DNA of 64,000 nucleotides from Stenotrophomonas maltophilia (GTDB lineage: Bacteria; Pseudomonadota; Gammaproteobacteria; Xanthomonadales; Xanthomonadaceae): NCBI RefSeq assembly GCF_025642255.1, contig NZ_CP106759.1, positions 895,501 to 959,500 of the forward strand. Reading direction: 5' to 3'. The notes beneath the pieces are model-generated. The model searched no databases and had not been told where the DNA came from. It worked only from the letters and a program-made list of their open reading frames with translations. Positions 1 to 6,886 of the stretch are shown in pieces. Within the stretch, counting starts at the first letter, position 1; every line of letters begins with the position of its first letter. The position numbers and the translations under genes are program-made.

Positions 1-1
1 G

Positions 2-373
2 CGCCCGCAGATTGCCGGCGTGTTCATGCGCCGCCTGCAGATCGGCATGCGCCTGCAGACCGATCCCACCGTGATCTATGGCATCGGCGCGGCCTATGAC
101 GGCAACATCCGCCGCCGCGACCTGACCACCGATACGCCTTACAACACCTATACCCGTGCGGGCCTGACCCCGACCCCCATCGCCATGCCCAGCCGCGACG
201 CCCTGATGGCCGCGGCACAGCCGGCAGCGGGGGATGCACTGTATTTCGTCGCCGTTGGCGATGGCAGTGGCGCGCACGTGTTCTCGTCCAGCCTGGACCA
301 GCACAACGCTGCGGTAGCGCGCTACCTGCAGCAGCTGCGCCAGCAACGCACCCAGGAGACCCCGGCGCAATGA
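2..373 (+). CDS. mltG: Endolytic murein transglycosylase MltG, C-terminal part
   Basis: The reading frame is open from base 2 to the stop at 373, so the 5' end of the gene lies outside the window. About 123 codons are present. MltG (YceG) is an inner-membrane lytic transglycosylase that cuts nascent glycan strands and helps set chain length. The visible part carries the conserved YceG C-terminal pattern: LQTDPTVIYG, then a YNTY segment followed by TPIAMP, then YFVAVGDGSGAHVFS. The membrane anchor, LysM-like part and catalytic Glu would be upstream and cannot be checked. It overlaps the tmk start by 4 bases, and mltG-tmk-holB is a common order in gammaproteobacteria, which supports the call. 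Confidence 0.9.
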   Translation, partial: RPQIAGVFMRRLQIGMRLQTDPTVIYGIGAAYDGNIRRRDLTTDTPYNTYTRAGLTPTPIAMPSRDALMAAAQPAAGDALYFVAVGDGSGAHVFSSSLDQHNAAVARYLQQLRQQRTQETPAQ

Positions 374-1035
374 GTCCCGCGCTGCTACGCCACCCGCGTT
401 TCGTCAGCCTGGAAGGCGGCGAAGGCGCCGGCAAGACCACTGCGATCAATGCCATCCGCGCGTGCCTGCGCCAGCATGGCCATGAGGTCGTGTTGACGCG
501 TGAACCGGGTGGCACGCCGCTGGCCGAGCGCATCCGCAGCCTGATACTGAAGCCCGATGCCGAGATCGCCGCCGAGCCGCTCAGTGCCGAGGCCGAACTG
601 CTGCTGGTGTTCGCCGCCCGCGCGCAGCACGTGCGGGAGGTGATCCAGCCGGCCCTGCAGCGCGGTGCCTACGTGCTGAGTGATCGCTTCACCGATTCCA
701 GCTACGCCTACCAGGGAGGGGGCCGTGGCCTGGACCCGCAGTGGATTGCCGAGCTGGAGCGCCGTGCCGTTGGCCTGTTGCCGGGCCTGACCCTGCTGCT
801 GGATGTGGACGTGGCGGTCGGTCGTGCGCGCGCCAATGGCCGCGACCTGTGGCCGGACCGCATCGAGAGCGAGCAGGACGATTTCTTCCAGCGCGTGCGT
901 GAAGTGTTCCGCAGCCGCGCCCAGCAGGACCCACAGCGCTTCGCCGTGATCGACGCGGGCCAGGTGCAGGAACGCGTGGCCGCCGACGTGATCGCGCAGG
1001 TCGAGCGCTGGCTGCAGGAAGGAAAGGGCGCATGA
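370..1035 (+). CDS. tmk: Thymidylate kinase (dTMP kinase)
   Basis: Phosphorylates dTMP to dTDP with ATP in the cytoplasm, a required step of dTTP synthesis. The 221-residue protein shows the P-loop GGEGAGKTT at residues 16-24, the TREPGGT motif at 43-49 that is typical of bacterial thymidylate kinases, and the DRF(T)DSS motif near 105-111 that binds substrate. A lid-like segment RANGRDLWPDR lies near 153-163. Length matches the family (205-220). The ATG overlaps the mltG stop by 4 bases, and the stop overlaps the holB start by 4 bases, so the three are probably translationally coupled. Confidence 0.97.
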   Translation: MSPALLRHPRFVSLEGGEGAGKTTAINAIRACLRQHGHEVVLTREPGGTPLAERIRSLILKPDAEIAAEPLSAEAELLLVFAARAQHVREVIQPALQRGAYVLSDRFTDSSYAYQGGGRGLDPQWIAELERRAVGLLPGLTLLLDVDVAVGRARANGRDLWPDRIESEQDDFFQRVREVFRSRAQQDPQRFAVIDAGQVQERVAADVIAQVERWLQEGKGA

Positions 1036-1988
1036 GCACCTTCTCGCCCTGGCAGCAGCGCGCATTCGATCAGACCGTGGCCGCGCTCGACGCGGGCCGG
1101 CTGGGGCATGGCCTGTTGATCTGCGGCCCGGCCGGGCTGGGCAAGCGCGAGGTTGCACTGGCGCTGGCCGACCACGTGCTGGCGCAGGGCGATGCCGCGC
1201 ACGCCACGCGCACCCGCCACCTGATCGCTGCCGGTACCCACCCGGACCTGCAGCTGGTGAGCTTCATTCCGAACAAGAGCGGCGACAAGCTGCGTACCGA
1301 GATCGTCATCGAGCAGGTGCGCGAGATCACCGACAAACTGGCATTGACCCCGCAGTACGGTGTGGCCCAGGTGGTGATCGTCGATCCGGCCGATGCGATC
1401 AACCGCTCCGCGGCCAATGCACTGCTCAAGACGCTGGAAGAACCGCAGCCCGGCCGCTACCTGTGGCTGATCAGCAGCGACCCGGCACGCCTGCCGCAGA
1501 CCATCCGCAGCCGGTGCCAGCGCCTGGAGTTCAAGCTGCCGCCGCACGAGGAAGCGCTGGCCTGGTTGCAGCAGCAGGGCCACAGCGACGCCTCCGCACG
1601 CGAGGCGCTGGACGCCGCGCGCGGCCATCCCGGCCAGGCCGACAACTGGCTGCGCGAGGACGGGCTGAGCCTGCGCCGTGAGGTGGCCCGCGACCTGGAG
1701 CAGCTGGCCACCGGCAGGACCGGCGCGGTGGAGCTGGCGCAGAAATGGTGCGGTGATGACAACGCGGCGCTGCGCCTGCGCTTCGCCGCCGACCTGGCGC
1801 TGGCCCAGGCCAGCACGGACGCCTTGACCGCGCCGGAGCGATTGCACAAGCTGGCAGCCTGGTTCGACGCTGCCAACCGCACCCGCGACCTGCTGCGCAC
1901 CACGGTGCGTGCAGACCTTGCGGTGGTCGAGTTGCTGCTGGCCTGGAACAAGGTGAACGAGCGGCCTGCCGCAAGGGGAAATCGATGA
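1032..1988 (+). CDS. holB: DNA polymerase III subunit delta'
   Basis: A 318-residue AAA+ clamp-loader subunit that works with gamma/tau and delta to place the beta clamp on primed DNA. Visible features are a P-loop-like GPAGLGKRE at about residues 32-40, the AGTHPD segment near 67-72, LLKTLEEP near 133-140, and the TIRSRCQ sensor/arginine-finger region near 157-163. The four cysteines that bind zinc in E. coli delta', just before AGTHPD, are absent; that stretch reads ATRTRHLIAAGTHPD. It sits between tmk and a PilZ gene with 4-base overlaps on both sides, a common arrangement in Xanthomonas and Pseudomonas. Confidence 0.93.
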   Translation: MSTFSPWQQRAFDQTVAALDAGRLGHGLLICGPAGLGKREVALALADHVLAQGDAAHATRTRHLIAAGTHPDLQLVSFIPNKSGDKLRTEIVIEQVREITDKLALTPQYGVAQVVIVDPADAINRSAANALLKTLEEPQPGRYLWLISSDPARLPQTIRSRCQRLEFKLPPHEEALAWLQQQGHSDASAREALDAARGHPGQADNWLREDGLSLRREVARDLEQLATGRTGAVELAQKWCGDDNAALRLRFAADLALAQASTDALTAPERLHKLAAWFDAANRTRDLLRTTVRADLAVVELLLAWNKVNERPAARGNR

Positions 1989-2338
1989 GTGCCAGCAACG
2001 CCCGCCAAGGCATCCTGTCCCTGGCCGTGAAGGACAAAGCCGCGCTGTACAGCGCGTACATGCCGTTCGTGAAGAATGGCGGCATTTTCGTGCCCACGCC
2101 CAAGCGCTACTTCCTCGGCGACGAGGTGTTCCTGCTGCTGACCCTGCCCGATTCCAGCGAGCGCCTGCCGGTGGCCGGCAAGGTGATCTGGGTGACCCCG
2201 GCAGGCGCGCAGGGCAACCGTACCGCAGGCATCGGCGTGCAGCTGGCAGACGGCGCTGAAGGGGAGGGCGTGCGCCACAAGATCGAGACCCAGCTGGCCG
2301 GCCTGACCAGCTCGGACAAGCCTACCCACACGATGTGA
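1985..2338 (+). CDS. PilZ domain protein (type IV pilus biogenesis type)
   Basis: A 117-residue single-domain protein starting 4 bases inside holB. It matches the small PilZ proteins encoded directly after holB in gammaproteobacteria. Characteristic segments are the NGGIFVPT stretch near residues 30-37, followed by FLGDEVFLLLTLPDSSERLPVAGKV (read as a beta barrel) and GNRTAGIGVQL near 77-87. The canonical RxxxR part of the c-di-GMP site is not evident in the N-terminus. That fits the PilZ type needed for type IV pilus assembly rather than c-di-GMP binding, an inference from the family. It would be functionally linked to pilT/pilU, which lie 20 kb away. Confidence 0.85.
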   Translation: MSASNARQGILSLAVKDKAALYSAYMPFVKNGGIFVPTPKRYFLGDEVFLLLTLPDSSERLPVAGKVIWVTPAGAQGNRTAGIGVQLADGAEGEGVRHKIETQLAGLTSSDKPTHTM

Positions 2339-2343
2339 GGCAG

Positions 2344-2362
2344 CGCCGGGCCACGCCCGGCG
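2344..2362. repeat. SMAG-like hairpin downstream of the PilZ gene
   Basis: A perfect 8-bp stem (CGCCGGGC / GCCCGGCG) with a CAC loop starts 6 bases after the PilZ stop. It has the same core as the GTAG-type hairpins elsewhere in the window (28.2, 34.4 kb), but the first four bases are GCAG rather than GTAG. No T-run follows, so it is more likely a dispersed repeat than an intrinsic terminator. Confidence 0.6.
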
Positions 2363-2403
2363 GCACGCCTCGAAAACACACGTGAAGACGGATGTGAAAA
2401 CTG

Positions 2404-2431
2404 TTGACGGCCTCTGAAAAGTTCCTATAAT
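2404..2431 (+). promoter_or_regulatory. Sigma-70 promoter for tRNA-Val
   Basis: A -35 box TTGACG (2404-2409) and a perfect -10 box TATAAT (2426-2431) are separated by 16 bp, and the tRNA begins 20 bp further on. This is the strongest consensus promoter noticed in the window and fits a stable-RNA gene. Confidence 0.88.
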
Positions 2432-2451
2432 GAGCGGCTCAGCAACACACC

Positions 2452-2526
2452 GGGCGGTTAGCTCAGCGGTAGAGCATTGCCTTCACACGGCAAGGGTCAC
2501 AGGTTCGATCCCTGTACCGCCCACCA
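2452..2526 (+). tRNA. tRNA-Val (anticodon CAC)
   Basis: A 75-base cloverleaf with encoded CCA. The acceptor stem is GGGCGGT / ACCGCCC, the D-arm is GCTC-AGCGGTA-GAGC, the anticodon stem is TTGCC / GGCAA with loop TTCACAC (anticodon CAC, reading GTG), and the T-arm is ACAGG-TTCGATC-CCTGT. All stems pair fully. It has its own promoter and terminator. Confidence 0.97.
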
Positions 2527-2538
2527 TGTTGCAGAACG

Positions 2539-2568
2539 AAAAAAGCCTCCAGCAATGGGGGCTTTTTT
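2539..2568 (+). terminator. Rho-independent terminator of tRNA-Val
   Basis: An A-run plus GCC arm (AAAAAAGCC...) pairs with GGGGGC followed by six T. The hairpin starts 12 bases after the tRNA CCA. The A-tract on the other side could also make it work on the minus strand for the gene at 2611-3174. Confidence 0.85.
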
Positions 2569-2610
2569 GCTATCTGATGATGCGTGCCAGCGTCGCTGCT
2601 GCGGCTGCCA

Positions 2611-3174
2611 TCAGCCGTGCTGATCCAGCAGATCCCGCGCGATCATCGCCGTCGCATCCAACAGGTCGTGGCCGCTGCCGGCCTGCACCACCACCGCCAA
2701 CAGACCACGGCCCACCTCGGCATTGCCGCTGGTCAGTTCCATCTCGCCTTCAAAGCACAGATCGGCCAGCCACTCGTGCGCCTGTTGAAGCCCGCGCTTG
2801 CGGGTGCGGCGAAACTCCGCCAGCAGCTTCGCCTGGCCCGCACCGTGCTCGCCGTCAGCGAGCAGGCCAATGGCGCCGCCGTGCGCAGCGCGCCACACCT
2901 CGGGCAAAGGCCGGCCGTGCTCATCCAGCATCTCGGGTGCAAACTGTGCGCAGTACATCTCGTAGCGTTTGCCTGCTGTGCTGGCCGGCACGATACCTGC
3001 CTCGGCAAGCAGGCGTTCGGCTTCGTCGAGCTGATTGAACTTCAGGCGCAGCAGAGCGGGGCGGCTCAGTTGTCGAGCCAGCGCGTGCTGGTTGGCGGCG
3101 AACCACACGGTCCAGCCCACGGTCGCGCGGCCCTCCAGTGCGGCCTTGAAGTAGTCCAGATGTTCGGCGTCCAT
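2611..3174 (-). CDS. Hypothetical protein, 187 aa
   Basis: I do not recognise a family. The protein is soluble-looking, rich in Ala, Leu and Glu, and probably all-helical, with no signal peptide or membrane segment. Distinct stretches are an N-terminal GWTVWFAANQ near residues 20-29, RLKFNQLDEAERLLAEAGI near 42-60, and a C-terminal half that looks like helical pairs. Codon use resembles the core genes (G/C in third positions), so it looks like a native gene. The ATG at 3174 is preceded on the minus strand by GCAGGAGGCC, giving a good GGAGG ribosome site. It converges on the tRNA-Val terminator. Confidence 0.7.
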   Translation of the reverse strand: MDAEHLDYFKAALEGRATVGWTVWFAANQHALARQLSRPALLRLKFNQLDEAERLLAEAGIVPASTAGKRYEMYCAQFAPEMLDEHGRPLPEVWRAAHGGAIGLLADGEHGAGQAKLLAEFRRTRKRGLQQAHEWLADLCFEGEMELTSGNAEVGRGLLAVVVQAGSGHDLLDATAMIARDLLDQHG

Positions 3175-3226
3175 TGCGGCCTCCTGCGTTCCCTGCGCGA
3201 TTGTAGCGGGAGGGCATCCGGGCCGG

Positions 3227-3631
3227 TCAGTCAGCGCCGGAGAGGCAATGATTCGCCTCGCGCACCAGCTGTCGTGCGGCCACGATCAGTCCGTCGATAT
3301 GGAAGGCGCCCAGCTGTTCGTCCGGGCCGCCTTCGTTGCGTGCACGATCGGCAGCCTGCAGCAGATCGAGCAATGCGGTAAGCCCAGACATCGAGCGGCG
3401 CAGCGAGGCGTGATTGCTGGCAACGAGGGTGAGGCTGTTGCACGGCTGTCCGTCATCGCCGTCGGCGCGGCTGATGGCATTGAGGTACGTGAAGAAGGCA
3501 GGCGACTGCACGGGCAGACTCTGTTCGTGCAAGGCGCACTCGATCTCGCGTGCGAGGTCCTCGGGCACGTCGGCGGCGATGTCGCCGATCAGGGCGTGCA
3601 GGCGGGGATGGACAGCGGTGCGGTTGGTCAT
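3227..3631 (-). CDS. Small hypothetical protein behind a long folded leader, 134 aa
   Basis: The frame is open 123 bases further upstream, but the ATG at 3631 is preferred. It gives a natural start (MTNRTAVHPRL), a GAGGG ribosome site 7 bases upstream, and leaves the conserved-looking hairpins at 3656-3766 outside the coding region. The protein looks helical, with a central LRRSMSGLTALLDLLQAADRA segment and a C-terminal helix GLIVAARQLVREAN. There is no signal peptide or membrane segment. The two-helix layout at the end recalls small DUF-type proteins of Pseudomonas that also follow structured leaders, but that is an impression from memory and not a match. Function unknown. Confidence 0.6.
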   Translation of the reverse strand: MTNRTAVHPRLHALIGDIAADVPEDLAREIECALHEQSLPVQSPAFFTYLNAISRADGDDGQPCNSLTLVASNHASLRRSMSGLTALLDLLQAADRARNEGGPDEQLGAFHIDGLIVAARQLVREANHCLSGAD

Positions 3632-3655
3632 GGCGAAACCCTCACTGGCGTGGGG

Positions 3656-3766
3656 CCACCTTCCGAAGCGAAGGTGGCGGACGGTGCGGGTTGGCGTACC
3701 AAGGCAAACAAACTTCAAGGGAGAAGAACGCCTGGCGGATCTTGCGATCCCCACGCACCGTCCGCC
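3656..3766 (-). promoter_or_regulatory. Structured 5' leader (candidate cis-acting RNA)
   Basis: Upstream of the small gene starting at 3631, a perfect 13-bp inverted repeat (CGCACCGTCCGCC and its complement, at 3754-3766 and 3676-3688) could close a loop of 65 bases. Inside are two smaller perfect hairpins on the minus strand: TTGG-TACG-CCAA at 3691-3702 and GGATC-GCAA-GATCC at 3737-3750. Between the long stem and the start codon sits an 8-bp hairpin, CCACCTTC / GAAGGTGG, at 3656-3677. Together they would form a closed multi-branch structure followed by a stem-loop, about 25 bases before the ATG. No known riboswitch class was recognised. Confidence 0.55.
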
Positions 3767-4080
3767 ATTGACGGCAGTCGGTGCATTCTCTCAGCTGCGA
3801 TTGATTTCGCAGGCCTTGAAGCTTGTTCGTTTATTCGAGACGCCAATCCCGGCCAAGGCAACTGCCCCGGCGCGGTGATCATCCGGCTGCGCAATCACAT
3901 CGGTCTGTAAGGAAAATTCCCTTTCATGCCAATGCGGAGGAGGGAGATTTCGATCTGTGCGTCAGTGCACGGGCGCGCTGCGAGCAACGTCACTTCCGAT
4001 GCGACGCGCTGCACGGGCTGTCGGTGCACTTCGCGACAACGCGGTACGCGCCGCGGGTTGTTTGCGTCACGCTGCGCACG
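3767..4080. other. Gene-free stretch between the folded leader and the first immunity gene
   Basis: No supported coding frame was found on either strand. Composition shifts here from core-like to more AT-rich, as in the immunity genes to the right. The promoter for the minus-strand small gene should lie near its left end, but no clear -35/-10 pair stood out. Confidence 0.5.
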
Positions 4081-4323
4081 ATGCCCGGATCACTCGAGCA
4101 GCGTCGGGTCGGTGATATCCAGCAGCCCGGCATTCGCCATCCGCAGCTCAACCTGATGCACGCGCCTCAGATGTTCCGGGTTGCGCAGATCGAAGGGTTC
4201 GTCCAGCGCTACGATCATCGTTCCCTTGCCTTTCACGACCTCCATGGACGCCGCTTCAGGAATGAATTTCTTCGGCACGAGGTGGGGTACAAATCCCATC
4301 CAGCCCAGCCAGCGTCGATGGGG
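4081..4323. repeat. Duplicated 243-bp segment, copy 1 (3' end of first Imm52-like gene)
   Basis: Matches 5020-5262 with only 5 mismatches counted by eye (about 98% identity). It covers the stop codon and the last 79 codons of each immunity gene, and all coding differences are silent. Similarity falls off sharply beyond 4323/5262. The pattern fits recent gene conversion or cassette-type recombination between the two paralogues. Confidence 0.9.
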
Positions 4324-4851
4324 AAACAGTTGATGGAAGTGTGCGTAGGTTTCATATCCCTCTCCGTCCGGGAGTGGGGACGTAACGTCTGTCGCAACGA
4401 ACACGGCGTCCAAACGGGTTGCAATGCTTCGGACGCAGGATCGAATGATTCCGGATGTGCCATCCGGACCAAACGCCTGGACGGGGGCGTTGATGCTCAG
4501 GGTAACCCTGCCGAACCACGGCCTGTAATCCAGCGTAGGACAGCCAGGTTGATCATGAGCTTTCTGGCTCAAGGCGGGAGTAATGGAAGCGCCGGCACCG
4601 CCTGAATTGGCCGCAGTTGGGTACTTTCTATGGTAGTAGGCGGCGTTCTCGGCGACTGCATCGATGAACCTTGTCTTGTCGCTTAGAGGTACCGGTCTGC
4701 CAGAGGAATCACGAAGCGCCCAGTTCTGGAAAAGGTGATGTATCTCGCCAAGCTCTTCGGTAAGTTGCAACAGTTGTCGATAGGCCGCCTCAGCACTCAG
4801 CACCTCCACCGGCACAGTTGTATCTATGAATGCGTTGTACATCTCGGGCAT
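4090..4851 (-). CDS. Imm52-family-like immunity protein (first copy)
   Basis: A 253-residue cytoplasmic protein without signal peptide or membrane segment. It shares its last 79 residues exactly with the neighbour at 5029-5790, while the first ~170 are clearly related but divergent. Shared landmarks are GGAGA(S/N) near 85-90, a Y.PW.GR.T..I strand near 109-120, and RRWLGWMGFVPHLV near 180-193. These features and the linked Tox-REase-5-like fragment point to Imm52, the immunity family known to sit beside Tox-REase-5 toxins. It would bind and neutralise such a nuclease. No toxin gene directly precedes this copy (177 bases of gene-free DNA), so it may protect against toxins of kin. Base composition is lower in GC than the flanking core genes. 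Confidence 0.65.
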   Translation of the reverse strand: MPEMYNAFIDTTVPVEVLSAEAAYRQLLQLTEELGEIHHLFQNWALRDSSGRPVPLSDKTRFIDAVAENAAYYHRKYPTAANSGGAGASITPALSQKAHDQPGCPTLDYRPWFGRVTLSINAPVQAFGPDGTSGIIRSCVRSIATRLDAVFVATDVTSPLPDGEGYETYAHFHQLFPHRRWLGWMGFVPHLVPKKFIPEAASMEVVKGKGTMIVALDEPFDLRNPEHLRRVHQVELRMANAGLLDITDPTLLE

Positions 4852-5028
4852 TGTGATTTTCTAGGGGGATGTTGGATCAACGCAGGTGCAAGTTCGCAGA
4901 TCTCGTCCTTTCCGCATGATGCGGGATGCACGATCCTTCTCACCATTCCTTGTACTTCGGCTAATGCTCATCGCGACAGCAGCACAAGTGGCAGGTCAGC
5001 TACATTGCATTGTGCACGGATGCCCGAA
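4852..5028. other. Gap between the two immunity genes
   Basis: Holds 177 bases without a supported gene. On the minus strand one frame is open for about 40 codons just before the first immunity gene, but it has no start with a ribosome site and no recognisable similarity to the toxin fragment at 5787-6089. It may be a scar of a lost toxin end. Confidence 0.4.
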
Positions 5029-5262
5029 TCACTCGAGCAGCGTCGGATCGGTGATGTCCAGCAGCCCGGCATTCGCCATCCGCAGTTCAACCTGATGCAC
5101 GCGCCTCAGATGTTCCGGGTTGCGCAGATCGAAGGGTTCGTCCAGCGCTACGATCATCGTTCCTTTGCCTTTCACGACCTCCATGGACGCCGCTTCAGGA
5201 ATGAATTTCTTCGGCACGAGGTGGGGTACAAATCCCATCCAGCCCAGCCAGCGTCGATGGGG
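5020..5262. repeat. Duplicated 243-bp segment, copy 2 (3' end of second Imm52-like gene)
   Basis: Partner of 4081-4323, in the same orientation and offset by 939 bases. See that entry for the comparison. Direct repeats of this size could also recombine to delete one immunity gene and leave a chimera. Confidence 0.9.
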
Positions 5263-5790
5263 GAAGAGGCGATGATTGGCATAGTAGGTGTCATAGCCCT
5301 TGCCGGTTGGAAGGGGACATACAACGTCTGTAGCTACATGATCAGCAAGCATGGCGGTTGATAGCGCCGCAACGCACTGGCGTACCACCGAAGTGGCGCC
5401 TTCCGCAGAGAATGCTTCGATGGGCCTGAAGATCGTCATCGTCAGTCGTCCTGCCCATGGGTAATACTCGATGGAAGCCCTTCCAGGGGTTTTCCACTCC
5501 CTGGCGGTCATGGCAGTGGTGAGGTTGGCGCCCGCGCCACCGGCATCCGGATCATCAGGGAATTCCTGTCCGTCCTGCTCGGCATGGGACGCCAGCATCT
5601 GGACGAAGCGCTCTTCATCAGAATATGGAATTGCCCCATTCGAGCGTGAATGCTCAATCCAGCGGTGGAACGCAGGATGCACGTCCTGGAGCAATCGAAC
5701 GAGCGGTTGGAGCCGGCCATAGACAGTTTGCGCGTCAAGCGTTTCAGTGGCGATCCACGCGTCTACGACAGTTCTGAACATGGGCGTCAT
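5029..5790 (-). CDS. Imm52-family-like immunity protein (second copy)
   Basis: A 253-residue paralogue of the protein at 4090-4851, the same length and identical over the last 79 residues. The N-terminal part keeps the family landmarks (GGAGAN, YYPWAGRLTMTIF near 109-121) but differs at most other positions. That is the part expected to face the toxin, by inference. Its ATG overlaps the stop of the Tox-REase-5-like fragment in an ATGA arrangement (5787-5790), the coupling usual for toxin-immunity pairs. This context is the main reason for the immunity call. Specificity probably lies in the divergent N-terminal ~170 residues, with the shared tail spread by recombination. Confidence 0.7.
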   Translation of the reverse strand: MTPMFRTVVDAWIATETLDAQTVYGRLQPLVRLLQDVHPAFHRWIEHSRSNGAIPYSDEERFVQMLASHAEQDGQEFPDDPDAGGAGANLTTAMTAREWKTPGRASIEYYPWAGRLTMTIFRPIEAFSAEGATSVVRQCVAALSTAMLADHVATDVVCPLPTGKGYDTYYANHRLFPHRRWLGWMGFVPHLVPKKFIPEAASMEVVKGKGTMIVALDEPFDLRNPEHLRRVHQVELRMANAGLLDITDPTLLE

Positions 5791-6089
5791 GGTGAGTGCC
5801 TGCAGCAGAAGGAATCATCTTTGAACAGCCTGACCGCGATGTCGAAGCACTCGATCTCAAGGAAGTGCCATTCCAGCTTTGCAGGTCGGCCAAGCGCGAG
5901 AACATGTGCGCGCTGTCTATGAAACTGTCTGAGCCAGCTCTCCAGGATGGTGGGTCGAGTTCGATCAAGCTGGGCCCAGAAGCGCAACTCGCCATCATCT
6001 TCAAAGAACTGCTTGTAGTGGCCCTTGGTCTCTACCACAGTGCACTGAGCGCGCCAGAATCCATCACGTTTAGATATCGGACCTGTCAC
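5787..6089 (-). pseudogene. C-terminal remnant of a Tox-REase-5-like nuclease toxin
   Basis: About 100 codons, open from a GTG at 6089 that is preceded directly by a TAA. The sequence has the core of the restriction-endonuclease-fold toxin 5 domain: a DGFW segment near residues 9-12, the strand CTVVETKGHY near 16-25 carrying the E-x-K part of the nuclease site, QFFEDDGE near 27-34, and AKLEWHFLE near 69-77. Full toxins carry this domain at the end of a much longer protein (PAAR, Rhs or similar), which is missing here. In another frame just upstream (6086-6184) lies a short protein-like stretch ending RCMKCHK. Adding one A in the AA at about 6089-6091 would join the two frames. It overlaps the immunity gene by 4 bases. 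Most likely an orphan or decayed toxin end. Confidence 0.6.
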
Positions 6090-6426
6090 TTATGGCACTT
6101 CATGCAGCGGCTGATTGTGATCGCTTCTCCCGTTTCTGCTGGAGAAACAAGAGCTTTCCAGAAATTTGGGGTCGCGGGATTCAGTCAATGAGGGCAGGGA
6201 CGTGGTCTGCGGGACGCTGCGTTGATGAGTTCAGAAACCTGCGAGAAGCGACATGCACCCTAGTAATCAGAGAACGAACGCGGAGCGGCAGGGAAGCTGA
6301 GAAGTGCGCCCTCCTGGGGGAGGAAATTGCAGGGCTCTGAACGGGACGCGCGTTCGCGCGACATTTCACACAGAAATCTAGCAGCCCGGCGCATCGTCTC
6401 CCAACCCTCCACCCGGGAGCCCCACC
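6090..6426. other. Gene-free stretch upstream of the toxin remnant
   Basis: The left third contains a 33-codon minus-strand reading frame (6086-6184) that looks like protein and may be toxin remnant; it is closed by stops at both ends. From 6200 to 6426 no supported frame was found. The tautomerase ribosome site (GGGAG) is at its right end. Composition returns to high GC from about 6400. Confidence 0.45.
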
Positions 6427-6807
6427 ATGCCGCTCGCCCGCATCGATCTCCGCAAAGGCCAATCCGCCGACTACCTGCAGCGCGTCGGCGAGGCCATCTA
6501 CCAGGCCATGCGCGCTGTCGGCGTGCCCGAGAACGACCGCTTCCAGATTTTCCAGGAGCACGACGCCGCCACCCTGGTCTACGACCCCAGTTACCTGGGT
6601 GTGCAGCGCTCCGACGATTTCATCTGCATCCAGATCACCTGGAACGAGGGCCGCACCCTGGAGCAGAAGAAGGCGCTGTACGCGGGCATTGCTGACGGCC
6701 TGCATTCGGCAGTGGGCATCCGCCGCGAGGACGTGTTCATCAATCTGGTGGAAGTGAAGAAGGAGAACTGGTCGTTCGGGCATGGCGTTGCCCAGTACGC
6801 GACGTGA
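6427..6807 (+). CDS. Tautomerase-family protein (4-oxalocrotonate tautomerase-like)
   Basis: A 126-residue protein starting MPLARIDL, with Pro2 available as the N-terminal catalytic proline after Met removal, as in the tautomerase superfamily. The length and the C-terminal FINLVEVKKENWSFGHG segment fit the longer Tautomerase_2 group rather than the ~62-residue 4-OT type. Such proteins often form trimers, and their natural substrates are mostly unknown. A ribosome site, CCGGGAGCCCCACC, precedes the ATG. It stands alone at the right edge of the accessory patch. Confidence 0.85.
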   Translation: MPLARIDLRKGQSADYLQRVGEAIYQAMRAVGVPENDRFQIFQEHDAATLVYDPSYLGVQRSDDFICIQITWNEGRTLEQKKALYAGIADGLHSAVGIRREDVFINLVEVKKENWSFGHGVAQYAT

Positions 6808-6886
6808 GGCACCTGCGTCACCCTGTCGCAGGGGCAAAACCCTGAACGCGGTCCAAGGTTGCGGCGCCGCGCCGTAGAATGCCCGG

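Noticed and set aside
5796..6191. Plus-strand open frame of 131 codons across the toxin remnant.
   Set aside because: The minus strand has the nuclease-like core and an ATGA overlap with the immunity gene; the plus frame has neither context nor a family pattern. Not fully excluded.
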